NCBI GenBank assembly: GCA_910577915.1
Contig: CAJTOM010000026.1
Location: forward strand, 1-28,695
Direction: 5' to 3'
DNA length: 28,695 nt
DNA from: an uncultured Oscillospiraceae bacterium
GTDB taxonomy: Bacteria; Bacillota; Clostridia; Oscillospirales; Oscillospiraceae
The notes beneath the pieces were generated by a model. The model ran no database searches, was not told where the DNA came from, and saw nothing but the letters and a program-made list of their open reading frames with translations. This document shows, one piece after another, positions 18,097 to 23,738 of the stretch. Position numbers and translations under genes: made by a program. Each line of letters starts with the position of its first letter. The stretch's first letter is position 1.

Positions 18097-18125
18097 TTGC
18101 GGATTTTGCAGAATACTGGTATAAT
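18097..18125 (+). promoter_or_regulatory. Promoter of the small toxin-like peptide gene
   Basis: TTGCGG (18097-18102) and a perfect TATAAT (18120-18125) with a 17-bp spacer. It begins 13 nt after the T-run of the SLH terminator, so the peptide gene is its own transcription unit. Start expected near 18132. Confidence 0.8.
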
Positions 18126-18135
18126 GGACAAGCTG

Positions 18136-18164
18136 CCCCTCCCCAGACTGGCAACAGGAAGGGG
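18136..18164 (+). promoter_or_regulatory. 5' hairpin that can hide the ribosome site of the peptide gene
   Basis: In the mRNA, CCCCTCCC (18136-18143) can pair with GGAAGGGG (18157-18164) with one mismatch. The 3' arm is the ribosome binding site of the ATG at 18173. Sequestering of this kind is known for type I toxin mRNAs such as Fst. The function here is inferred. Confidence 0.55.
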
Positions 18165-18172
18165 GTGACATC

Positions 18173-18259
18173 ATGGCGTACATTATAAACCTCTTAGTGT
18201 CGGTTGTGGCAAACGTAGCTGCCTACTGCGTCTGCAAATGGCTTGACCGGCACAAATAA
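18173..18259 (+). CDS. 28-residue single-helix membrane peptide, probable Fst-like type I toxin
   Basis: A 28-codon gene: ATG 18173, stop TAA at 18257-18259, ribosome site GGAAGGGGG 8 nt upstream. The product is one hydrophobic helix (starting MAYIINLLVSVVANV) followed by Tyr-Cys-Val-Cys and a charged tail KWLDRHK. The layout and the WLxR tail resemble the Fst/Ldr group of membrane-damaging type I toxins, though the usual Pro-x-x-x-Gly helix kink is absent. The gene has its own promoter, a sequestered ribosome site, a convergent antisense RNA and a shared terminator. It is too short to be called by usual thresholds. The peptide being expressed is likely; toxicity is inferred. Confidence 0.8.
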   Translation: MAYIINLLVSVVANVAAYCVCKWLDRHK

Positions 18260-18279
18260 GGGACAGCAGGCCTAAAGGC

Positions 18280-18362
18280 AAAAGGACCCCCGGAGAGAGC
18301 CTACCTCTCCGGGGGTCTGCCGTTGCTGTGACATCATAGGGGCACTATAAACCTCTTAGCTG
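18280..18362 (-). ncRNA. Predicted antisense RNA (antitoxin) of the Fst-like locus
   Basis: From the promoter at 18369-18398 transcription should begin near 18362 and stop after the hairpin 18317-18285 at the U-run 18283-18280, giving an RNA of about 83 nt. It contains the complement of the start-site repeat and of the shared terminator, so it could bind the toxin mRNA at two places and block translation, as RNAII does in the pAD1 par locus. No open frame is seen in it. Its existence is predicted from promoter, terminator and repeat only. Confidence 0.75.
18285..18317. terminator. Shared bidirectional terminator of toxin and antisense RNAs
   Basis: A perfect 13-bp stem (18285-18297 with 18305-18317) with a 7-nt loop. 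The flanks also pair (GGCA with TGCC, ACAGCA with TGCTGT), extending the structure. The minus-strand side has a U-run of four; the plus-strand side is U-poor, so termination is probably stronger for the antisense RNA. Confidence 0.85.
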
Positions 18363-18368
18363 TGTACT

Positions 18369-18398
18369 ATTATAGCACAGCTTGCTCAGTATATGCAA
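18369..18398 (-). promoter_or_regulatory. Promoter of the antisense RNA
   Basis: On the minus strand TTGCAT (18398-18393) and a perfect TATAAT (18374-18369), spacer 18 bp, preceded by TGC close to an extended -10 form. It looks stronger than the toxin promoter, as expected for an unstable antitoxin RNA. Confidence 0.85.
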
Positions 18399-18433
18399 GC
18401 AGAATTTCAGATATTCCCGGCTAAAATTCCCAA

Positions 18434-19171
18434 CTACCGGATAAACTGGGCCGCCGCGTAGCCTACGTACTCGCCGTAGTGGACCACATACCAGCCCTCG
18501 TACTCCCCGTAGACCCGGACGCTGGCCCCGTCGGGGATAGAGGCCACCACGGCGGAGTCGGTGCTGGGCCGGGCGCGGAGGTTGAGGGTGCCGCCGCCGG
18601 CGTGGACGGTGCCCTCCCAGGGGTCGATGGGCCAGATGAAGGGGATGGAGAAATAGTCGGTGAGGCTGAGCACCAGGTTGCGGGCGATCTCGGTGAGGTT
18701 ATTTTCGATCCAGCGGGCGTCGTCCTCGTTGTCGTGGTACCCCAGCTCCAGCAGTACGGCGGGGAACTTGGAGTCCCTGACCTCCCCCAGGGAGGTGGTG
18801 GAGCGGGTGACCACCTTGTCCGGCAGGGGGTAGATGGAGCGGAGGTTGTTGACGAAAATCTGGGCGGCGCGCCGGCCCTGGGTGCTGGAGGGGTAGTAAA
18901 AGGCGATGATGCCCCGGACGCTGCCGTAGTTGCCCTCGCCGGCGGCGTTGGAGTGGAGGGCCAGGTAGAAGTCGTACCACCCGGCGTTGGCCTGCCGGAT
19001 GGAGGAGCCGGCGGTCATGTCGGGGGTGTTGCGGGTGTAGCGGATGCCGCAGCTGTTGAGGTAGGGGATCATGGCGTCGGCCAGGCGGTTCATCCAGTAC
19101 TCCTCGCTGCCGGAGCCGGTGACGTACATGTTTTTTTCCTGGGTGGACGGGCTGAGATAGATGATGGGCAT
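18434..19171 (-). CDS. N-acetylmuramoyl-L-alanine amidase with C-terminal SH3 domain
   Basis: A 245-residue protein. Residues 1-170 form an Amidase_3 domain: a zinc His candidate near the start is replaced by the YLSPSTQEKN motif, the EEYWMN segment supplies a metal Glu, FYLALHSNA a metal His, and LLELGYHDN the catalytic Glu. Residues 180-245 are a bacterial SH3 domain (LNLRARPSTDSAVVASIPDG, then GWYVVHYG), which binds the wall. It cuts the amide bond between MurNAc and the stem peptide. There is no signal peptide, as in sporulation amidases released at mother-cell lysis (CwlC-like). The ribosome site is GGAGG. A possible sporulation -10 box lies upstream at 19195-19202. Confidence 0.85.
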   Translation of the reverse strand: MPIIYLSPSTQEKNMYVTGSGSEEYWMNRLADAMIPYLNSCGIRYTRNTPDMTAGSSIRQANAGWYDFYLALHSNAAGEGNYGSVRGIIAFYYPSSTQGRRAAQIFVNNLRSIYPLPDKVVTRSTTSLGEVRDSKFPAVLLELGYHDNEDDARWIENNLTEIARNLVLSLTDYFSIPFIWPIDPWEGTVHAGGGTLNLRARPSTDSAVVASIPDGASVRVYGEYEGWYVVHYGEYVGYAAAQFIR

Positions 19172-19248
19172 AGCGAAAACCTCCTGTTTTTTACAGTGTA
19201 TGCCCCCGGTGCGGCGGGTGTGCCCGGCAGGCGCTGGAAAAAATTAGG

Positions 19249-19277
19249 TTGAGATTTTGATGAAAATAGGATATACT
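19249..19277 (+). promoter_or_regulatory. Promoter of the thioredoxin gene
   Basis: TTGAGA (19249-19254) and TATACT (19272-19277) with a 17-bp spacer; the start codon follows 43 nt later. Confidence 0.75.
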
Positions 19278-19319
19278 ATGACCAACAGCCGGCCCAAGCG
19301 GCGGAGAGGAGCAAGCGAT

Positions 19320-19643
19320 ATGGCATATATTACATTGACAAGGGACACCTTTGACCGGGAGGTTATGACCTGCCCCGGTCCTGTGCTGGTGGACTTCTGG
19401 GCGAGCTGGTGCGGCCCCTGCATGGCCCTGGCTCCCACCATTGACGAGATTGCTGAGGAGGAGCGGGGCATCAAGGTCTGCAAGGTCAACGTGGACGAGG
19501 AGCCCGAGCTGGCCCGCCGCTTCCGGGTGATGAGCATCCCCACGCTGATGGTGTTTCGCAGCGGGGAGATGGTCCGCCGGGAGGCGGGCGGAAAATCCAA
19601 GGGGGAGATTCTGGAGATGGTGGGGGAAGAGGTCAAAGCGTAG
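19320..19643 (+). CDS. trxA: Thioredoxin
   Basis: A 107-residue thioredoxin, normal length. The redox motif WCGPC follows VDFWAS, and the cis-Pro loop is SIPTLMVF. It reduces protein disulfides in the cytoplasm using thioredoxin reductase. The start is ATG 19320 with GAGAGGAG upstream; an earlier ATG at 19257 overlaps the promoter and is rejected. It is probably a single-gene unit. The position after CGPC is Met rather than Lys/Arg, a small variation. The 3' flank holds hairpins without a clear U-run. Confidence 0.95.
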   Translation: MAYITLTRDTFDREVMTCPGPVLVDFWASWCGPCMALAPTIDEIAEEERGIKVCKVNVDEEPELARRFRVMSIPTLMVFRSGEMVRREAGGKSKGEILEMVGEEVKA

Positions 19644-19670
19644 GAGCGTCGCCGCCCCAGGATTCTGCAC

Positions 19671-19689
19671 GGCCACATCGAGTGGCCGC
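19671..19689 (+). terminator. Hairpin downstream of trxA
   Basis: CGGCCAC and GTGGCCG form a perfect 7-bp stem with a 5-nt loop, about 28 nt after the trxA stop. Another small stem (GTCAC/GTGAC) follows. No U-run, so it may slow RNA decay rather than end transcription. Confidence 0.35.
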
Positions 19690-19843
19690 GCAGCCCCCAC
19701 ATCCCCGTCACGGCAGTGACATCCCCCGGCGCGCGGCGCGCGGCGAAGAAGGAAGTACCAATTTATTTTCCCTTTTCTCCGTCCATACTACCACCAGCGC
19801 GTTCAAGAAAAAAGAACACGCCATTTGGAAGGAGGAAGGAACG

Positions 19844-20326
19844 ATGAAAAGAGCGGCAATCTTTGTGGTGGCTGCGGCTATGGTGCTGTCGCTGGCGGCC
19901 TGCGGCAACCGGGACAACAAGAACCAGAACGGCAATAACGGCAGTTCCAACAGCGGTATGGTGGGGAACAACAACGGCAGCAACAGCGGCTCCAACCATG
20001 ACAATGGCGCCAACAACAACATGGGCGGCAATAACAACGGTTCCGCCAACAACGGCGGGCTCACCGGCAATAACGGCATTGGAAACAACGGCAGCTCTCT
20101 CAACAACGGGTCTGCCAACAACAGCGGTTCCGGCCGCAGCGTGGGCGACGACCTGCGCCGGGCGGCGGACGGCGTGGGCGATGCCGCGGAGGACCTGTGG
20201 GACGACGGCCGGAGGGCCGTGGACGATCTGACCCACAGCACCTCCAGCTTCCAGCGGATGCTGGACAACGCCAGGGTCCACGACACCGACGGCATTCTCA
20301 CCGACGGCGAAAACAGCCGCTGGTAA
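19844..20326 (+). CDS. Asn/Gly-rich lipoprotein, function unknown
   Basis: A 160-residue protein starting at ATG 19844 with AAGGAGGAAGG upstream. Residues 1-20 are a lipoprotein signal with lipobox LAAC. Residues 21-98 are low complexity, almost only Asn, Gly, Ser and a few Ala/Met, likely a flexible tether. The C-terminal 60 residues are charged and helical (VGDDLRRAADGVGDAAEDLWDD) and end ENSRW. This tail could bind a partner or the envelope. The closest known look-alikes are anonymous Clostridial lipoproteins; no function can be assigned. A terminator follows 12 nt after the stop. Confidence 0.85.
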   Translation: MKRAAIFVVAAAMVLSLAACGNRDNKNQNGNNGSSNSGMVGNNNGSNSGSNHDNGANNNMGGNNNGSANNGGLTGNNGIGNNGSSLNNGSANNSGSGRSVGDDLRRAADGVGDAAEDLWDDGRRAVDDLTHSTSSFQRMLDNARVHDTDGILTDGENSRW

Positions 20327-20337
20327 CCGAAAAAGAG

Positions 20338-20372
20338 AGCGGAGACTGGGGGATGCCTCCCCGGTCTCCGCT
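20338..20372. terminator. Bidirectional terminator between convergent genes
   Basis: A 14-bp stem (20338-20351 with 20359-20372, one G-U pair) with an A-rich left flank and T-rich right flank, between the lipoprotein gene (plus) and the DUF2812 gene (minus). Confidence 0.85.
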
Positions 20373-20382
20373 TGTCTTTCCG

Positions 20383-21531
20383 CTATGCCGCCCACCGCTC
20401 CGCGATTGCCTCGCAGATGGGCATCAGGTCCGGCGGGGCATCCCCGGCGCCCGAGAAGGTGACGCAGCTCACCAGGCCCCCCTTCACCGCCACCAGCTCC
20501 ATGCCGCCGTCAACGACCCATGCCCTGTCCAGGCCGGGGACCGTCACTTCCCGGAAGCCCGCCGCGCTGCGGGCGAAGGTGGCATCCTCCATCAGCGCCC
20601 AGGCCAGCCGGTCCGCCATGCCGGGAAACCGGAGGCGGTACACGTCCTGGTACATCCACGCTTGTCCGCTGCCGGGCAGGTTGACGATTTCGCAGGTCTC
20701 CCATACCTCCGCCAGGGGGGACCAGAACGTCTCTACGCCGGGTTCCCGGTAGAAGAGTTTCCCCGGCGTTCCCTCCCAGCCCGCCTCGGAGAGCAGGATG
20801 TACGGCCCGTCCGGCTGGGCGGGCAGGTCATAAGCCCTGCGGGCGAACAGCTGCCCCGCGGTCAGCAGGAGACTCATAACCGCCAGCACCAGCATGGTCC
20901 GGCTGACCAGCCGCCGGCTGAGGCGCGGGGCGTGGTTCATGGGCAGGCCCTTCTTCAGCCGCCGGTAGGTGCGGCTGATGCTCCAGCTGCTGCGCAGGGA
21001 CTGGCACAGCAGGCAGGTGATCCAGAAGACATAAAAGAGAAAAAGCCCTGGCGACTGGATGAAGCGCCTGGTGAACTCCGCGCCGAACCGGCTGGTGCTT
21101 TTGCCGGTGAGACCCATGTAGAACAGCATCCCCAGCCCTGCCCACACCAGTGAGAGGCCCGCGGCCCACCACAGGTCCCGCCGGACCTTCCGCAGGGTCT
21201 CCGCCTGCTGGGCGGGGTCGTCGTAAAACTCCGGCGCGCCGCTGCCCTCCGGAGAGCGGAAGATGTGCAGGTTGTCCCGGTCCGCCACGTACTCCCAGCC
21301 GCAGTCAGCAAACACCGCAATCTTCTCCTCCGGCAGCACCGAGTGCTCCAGGAAGGGGGGTGTATAGACCTCCACCCGGTACCGGGCCCGGCTGGGCTCC
21401 ACCCGCTGGAATTTGCTGAGATACCCGCCCCGCTTTTTGAGCCGCCAGCCTTTGGCCTCCATGTCGCTGTAGAATTTTTCGTTCTCACCCAGCTCATAGG
21501 CGCCGGGGTGGAATGCGTATCTCCAATTCAT
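20383..21531 (-). CDS. DUF2812 domain membrane protein
   Basis: A 382-residue protein. The N-terminus (Trp-rich, GENEKFYSDMEAKGWRLKK, then ADCGWEYV) is the DUF2812 domain. Membrane segments are visible near residues 145-170, 190-210 and 235-255, followed by an extracytoplasmic or peripheral C-terminal half. DUF2812 proteins almost always sit next to a PadR regulator, as here, where the start overlaps the padR stop by 4 nt. Their biochemical role is unknown; sensing or responding to membrane stress has been suggested only by context. No enzyme motif is seen. Confidence 0.85.
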   Translation of the reverse strand: MNWRYAFHPGAYELGENEKFYSDMEAKGWRLKKRGGYLSKFQRVEPSRARYRVEVYTPPFLEHSVLPEEKIAVFADCGWEYVADRDNLHIFRSPEGSGAPEFYDDPAQQAETLRKVRRDLWWAAGLSLVWAGLGMLFYMGLTGKSTSRFGAEFTRRFIQSPGLFLFYVFWITCLLCQSLRSSWSISRTYRRLKKGLPMNHAPRLSRRLVSRTMLVLAVMSLLLTAGQLFARRAYDLPAQPDGPYILLSEAGWEGTPGKLFYREPGVETFWSPLAEVWETCEIVNLPGSGQAWMYQDVYRLRFPGMADRLAWALMEDATFARSAAGFREVTVPGLDRAWVVDGGMELVAVKGGLVSCVTFSGAGDAPPDLMPICEAIAERWAA

Positions 21532-21839
21532 TCCTCCGCCTCCTCCAGCAGTTTTCCGTCCGCCACCAGCCGCTTCAGCCGCGCGTACTCAGCCAGCAGG
21601 GCGGCGCGCCCCGCCGCAGTGATGGCGTAATTTTTCCGCCGTCCCTCCTCGCCGGCCAGGACGATGAGCCCCTCCCGGTGCATCCGGCTGAGTACGCCGT
21701 ACAGCGTCCCCGGTCCCATCTCCAGCCGCCCGCCGGAGAGCGCCCGGATGCGCTGCATCATGCCGTACCCGTGCCCCGGCCGCAGCAGCGCCAGCAGAAT
21801 ATAGTACATCGCCTCCGTCATGGGCCCCTGGTCCGGCAC
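21528..21839 (-). CDS. PadR-family transcriptional regulator
   Basis: A 103-residue winged-helix repressor of the short PadR type. The signature runs MTEAMYYILLALLRPGHGYG, then GPGTLYGVLSRM and YAITAAGRAALLAEY. The start is placed at GTG 21839 because AAAGGGGTGA lies 5 nt upstream and the resulting PDQGPMTEAMYY fits relatives; ATG 21821 has only a weak site. PadR proteins repress their own operon and the adjacent membrane protein gene, released by a ligand. The stop overlaps the DUF2812 start (ATGA). Confidence 0.9.
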   Translation of the reverse strand: MPDQGPMTEAMYYILLALLRPGHGYGMMQRIRALSGGRLEMGPGTLYGVLSRMHREGLIVLAGEEGRRKNYAITAAGRAALLAEYARLKRLVADGKLLEEAEE

Positions 21840-21961
21840 AAGCCTCACCCCTTTATTATGCGCTTCGGTATATCGCGTAACAGAATAGTACCACAAAGGC
21901 GGCCCGCCGTCAAGGCTGCGGGGTTCGTCAAAGCGCACAAACGCGCCCCCGGTTTTTTGGC

Positions 21962-22010
21962 GGGCCGGCGGAGGGATATTGCAGATGTTCCCATTGCAAT
22001 CCGCCGGCCC
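21962..22010. repeat. 11-bp perfect inverted repeat around the ssnA -35 box
   Basis: GGGCCGGCGGA (21962-21972) and TCCGCCGGCCC (22000-22010) are exact reverse complements, 27 nt apart. The right arm lies in the spacer between the -35 and -10 boxes of the ssnA promoter, so it could be an operator or a hairpin ending transcription that enters from the left. The 342-nt gap between padR and ssnA otherwise holds only the promoter and leader. Confidence 0.65.
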
Positions 22011-22022
22011 ATTGGGTATAAT
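21994..22022 (+). promoter_or_regulatory. Promoter of ssnA
   Basis: TTGCAA (21994-21999) and a perfect TATAAT (22017-22022) with a 17-bp spacer. Transcription should start near 22029, about 150 nt before the start codon. Confidence 0.85.
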
Positions 22023-22041
22023 ACAATTAGAATCAAATATG

Positions 22042-22135
22042 GTGGTAGCTGTAACGAAGTGCTGTGCGCACGGGCTGCAACTATCACTCAGCCTTTGCTT
22101 GAGTGTTTCAAACCCGCCGGTTTGGAACATTTTTT
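22042..22135 (+). promoter_or_regulatory. Structured leader of ssnA with intrinsic terminator (possible riboswitch)
   Basis: Three helices are visible. Stem 1 pairs GTGGTAGCTG (22042-22051) with CAACTATCAC (22078-22087), one mismatch. Stem 2 pairs CACTCAGC (22085-22092) with GCTTGAGTG (22097-22105). Stem 3 pairs GTTTCAAACC (22105-22114) with GGTTTGGAAC (22119-22128), loop CGCC, followed by six T at 22130-22135, a standard terminator lying 46 nt before the ssnA start. Stem 2 shares bases with stems 1 and 3, so the folds exclude each other at their edges. A terminator inside a leader implies regulated read-through. It does not match the purine, TPP, FMN, cobalamin, THF or preQ1 riboswitch patterns I know. 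Confidence 0.65.
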
Positions 22136-22181
22136 CTTGACCGGAGGCAGGGGCGGATGGAAAAAAGAGGAGGAACACAGC

Positions 22182-23522
22182 ATGTACATTCTGGGAAACG
22201 GCAGGCTCATCACCCGCGACGGCGCGCTCCCCTATCTCCCCGACGGCGGTGTGGTGATCGACGGCACGAAAATTGCCGCCGTGGGCGCTACGGCGGAGCT
22301 GCGCGGGAGGTACCCGGAGGCGGCGTTTCTGGACGCCAGGGGCGGCGTCATCATGCCGGGGCTGGTGAACGCCCACACCCACATTTACTCCGCCCTGGCC
22401 AGGGGCCTGAGCATCAACGGCTTTAATCCCACCAACTTCTACGAGGTCCTGGACGGCCAGTGGTGGTACATTGACCGGCATCTGACCCTGGCGGGCACCA
22501 GGGCCAGCGCCGACGCCCTCTACATGGACTGCATCAAGCAGGGGGTCACCACGATTTTCGACCACCACGCGTCCTTCGGGGAGATTCCCGGCTCCCTGTT
22601 CCAGATCGCGGAGAGCGCCAGGCGGTTCGGCGTCCGCTCCTGCCTGTGCTACGAGGTCAGCGACCGGGACGGGGAGGAGAAGGCGGACCAGGCCGTCCGG
22701 GAGAACAGGGACTGGCTGGACGAGTGCGAGAAGAACCCCAGCGACATGCTGGCGGCCATGTTCGGCGGACATGCCCTGTTCACCATCAGCGATAGGACCT
22801 TTGAGAAGATGACCGCCGCCAACAGCGGCCGCACCGGCTTCCACATCCACGTCTCCGAGGGGATGAACGATGTATACGACAGCCTTCAAAATTACGGCCG
22901 CCGGCCGGTCCAGCGGCTCCAGGACCACGGCATCCTGGGGCCCAAGACCATCCTGGGCCACTGCATCCACGTGAACACCGCCGAGATGGACATCATCCAG
23001 GCCACGGGGACCATGTGCGTGAACAACCCGGAGAGCAACATGGGCAACGCCGTGGGCTGCTCCCCCGTCCTCCAGCTGATGAAGCGGGGGATCACTGTGG
23101 GGCTGGGCACCGATGCCTACACCAACGACATGCTGGAGAGCCTCAAGGCGGCCCTGGCCATCCAGCGGCACAACGCCTGCATGCCCAACGTGGGCTGGGG
23201 CGAGGCGACTGCGATGCTCTTTCAGAACAACCCGGCCATCGGGGAGAAGTACTTCGGCGTGCCCCTGGGCCGGCTGGCCCCCGGCGCGGCGGCGGACGTG
23301 ATCGTCATGGACTACAAGCCCTTCACCCCCTTCTCCGACGCCAATATCGACGGACACATGCTCTTCGGCATGACGGGGCGGCAGTGTCAGACCACCATCT
23401 GCAACGGGAGGGTCCTGATGAGGGACCGAGAGCTGGTGGGAGTGGATGAGGAGGCCGTCAACGCCCATATCCTGGAGGAATCCAAGAAGCTGTGGGGGGC
23501 GCTCAACCACTGCCGGTATTAA
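22182..23522 (+). CDS. ssnA: SsnA-type amidohydrolase
   Basis: A 446-residue metal-dependent amidohydrolase, close to the length of E. coli SsnA (442). The first metal motif is NAHTHIY (His65, His67), followed by the metal His segments FHIHVSEG and GHCIHV, and the Asp in GLGTDAYT. SsnA belongs to the cytosine deaminase/guanine deaminase-like group. In E. coli and gut anaerobes it lies with ygfK and other genes needed for purine or urate breakdown, so a purine-derived substrate is inferred. ATG 22182 has AGGAGGA 6 nt upstream. The next gene, ygfK, follows after 216 nt. Confidence 0.92.
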   Translation: MYILGNGRLITRDGALPYLPDGGVVIDGTKIAAVGATAELRGRYPEAAFLDARGGVIMPGLVNAHTHIYSALARGLSINGFNPTNFYEVLDGQWWYIDRHLTLAGTRASADALYMDCIKQGVTTIFDHHASFGEIPGSLFQIAESARRFGVRSCLCYEVSDRDGEEKADQAVRENRDWLDECEKNPSDMLAAMFGGHALFTISDRTFEKMTAANSGRTGFHIHVSEGMNDVYDSLQNYGRRPVQRLQDHGILGPKTILGHCIHVNTAEMDIIQATGTMCVNNPESNMGNAVGCSPVLQLMKRGITVGLGTDAYTNDMLESLKAALAIQRHNACMPNVGWGEATAMLFQNNPAIGEKYFGVPLGRLAPGAAADVIVMDYKPFTPFSDANIDGHMLFGMTGRQCQTTICNGRVLMRDRELVGVDEEAVNAHILEESKKLWGALNHCRY

Positions 23523-23536
23523 GAACCAGTATTCAC

Positions 23537-23569
23537 AGACGTTTGACGCCGTCTGGCCGGGTCTTTTTC
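23537..23569 (+). terminator. Possible terminator after ssnA
   Basis: A perfect 6-bp stem (CAGACG at 23537-23542 with CGTCTG at 23551-23556) is followed after 6 nt by TCTTTTT. The gap before the T-run makes this weak; read-through into ygfK would be expected. Confidence 0.35.
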
Positions 23570-23570
23570 C

Positions 23571-23637
23571 GCCCTGCCGCGTTAAAAAATCTTGCAATAC
23601 ACAAAGTATTCCTACGATTTTTTGCCTTGCAGGGCGA
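23571..23637. repeat. 67-bp interrupted inverted repeat between ssnA and ygfK
   Basis: Three nested arms pair in order: CGCCCTGC (23571-23578) with GCAGGGCG (23630-23637), AAAAAATC (23585-23592) with GATTTTTT (23617-23624), and AATAC (23597-23601) with GTATT (23607-23611). The alternation of GC-rich and AT-only arms is unlike a simple terminator and suggests a mobile intergenic repeat, though either strand would also give a hairpin with a U-rich arm. Confidence 0.7.
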
Positions 23638-23738
23638 CAAAATCCCTCGCCCATCCGGCATCCCCCGCCTATGAATACGGGTTCTAACAGCCCTGGAGGC
23701 TGTCCGCTGAAATGATCAAATCATAAGGAGAATGCCAT

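Larger units (their letters stand above)
18165..18359. repeat. 32-33 nt imperfect direct repeat flanking the peptide gene
   Basis: Copy 1 (18165-18197) covers the end of the ribosome site, the start codon and first codons. Copy 2 (18328-18359) lies near the 5' end of the antisense RNA. They share GTGACATCAT and, after a variable 8-9 nt, TATAAACCTCTTAG. The antisense RNA can therefore pair with the translation start of the peptide mRNA although the two are encoded about 150 bp apart. Confidence 0.9.

Noticed and set aside
15483..18131. 882-codon minus-strand frame
   Set aside because: Antisense to the SLH protein gene; it also crosses the strong terminator at 18049-18084.
22023..22090. Purine riboswitch in the ssnA leader
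   Set aside because: The ATATGG triplet region is suggestive, but the expected TTTCTACC and CCGTAAA-type core strands are absent.
21821..23654. Long N-terminal extension of the PadR frame across the ssnA locus
   Set aside because: The extension is antisense to ssnA and its leader. The true PadR start at 21839 has a good ribosome site and gives the family's normal length.
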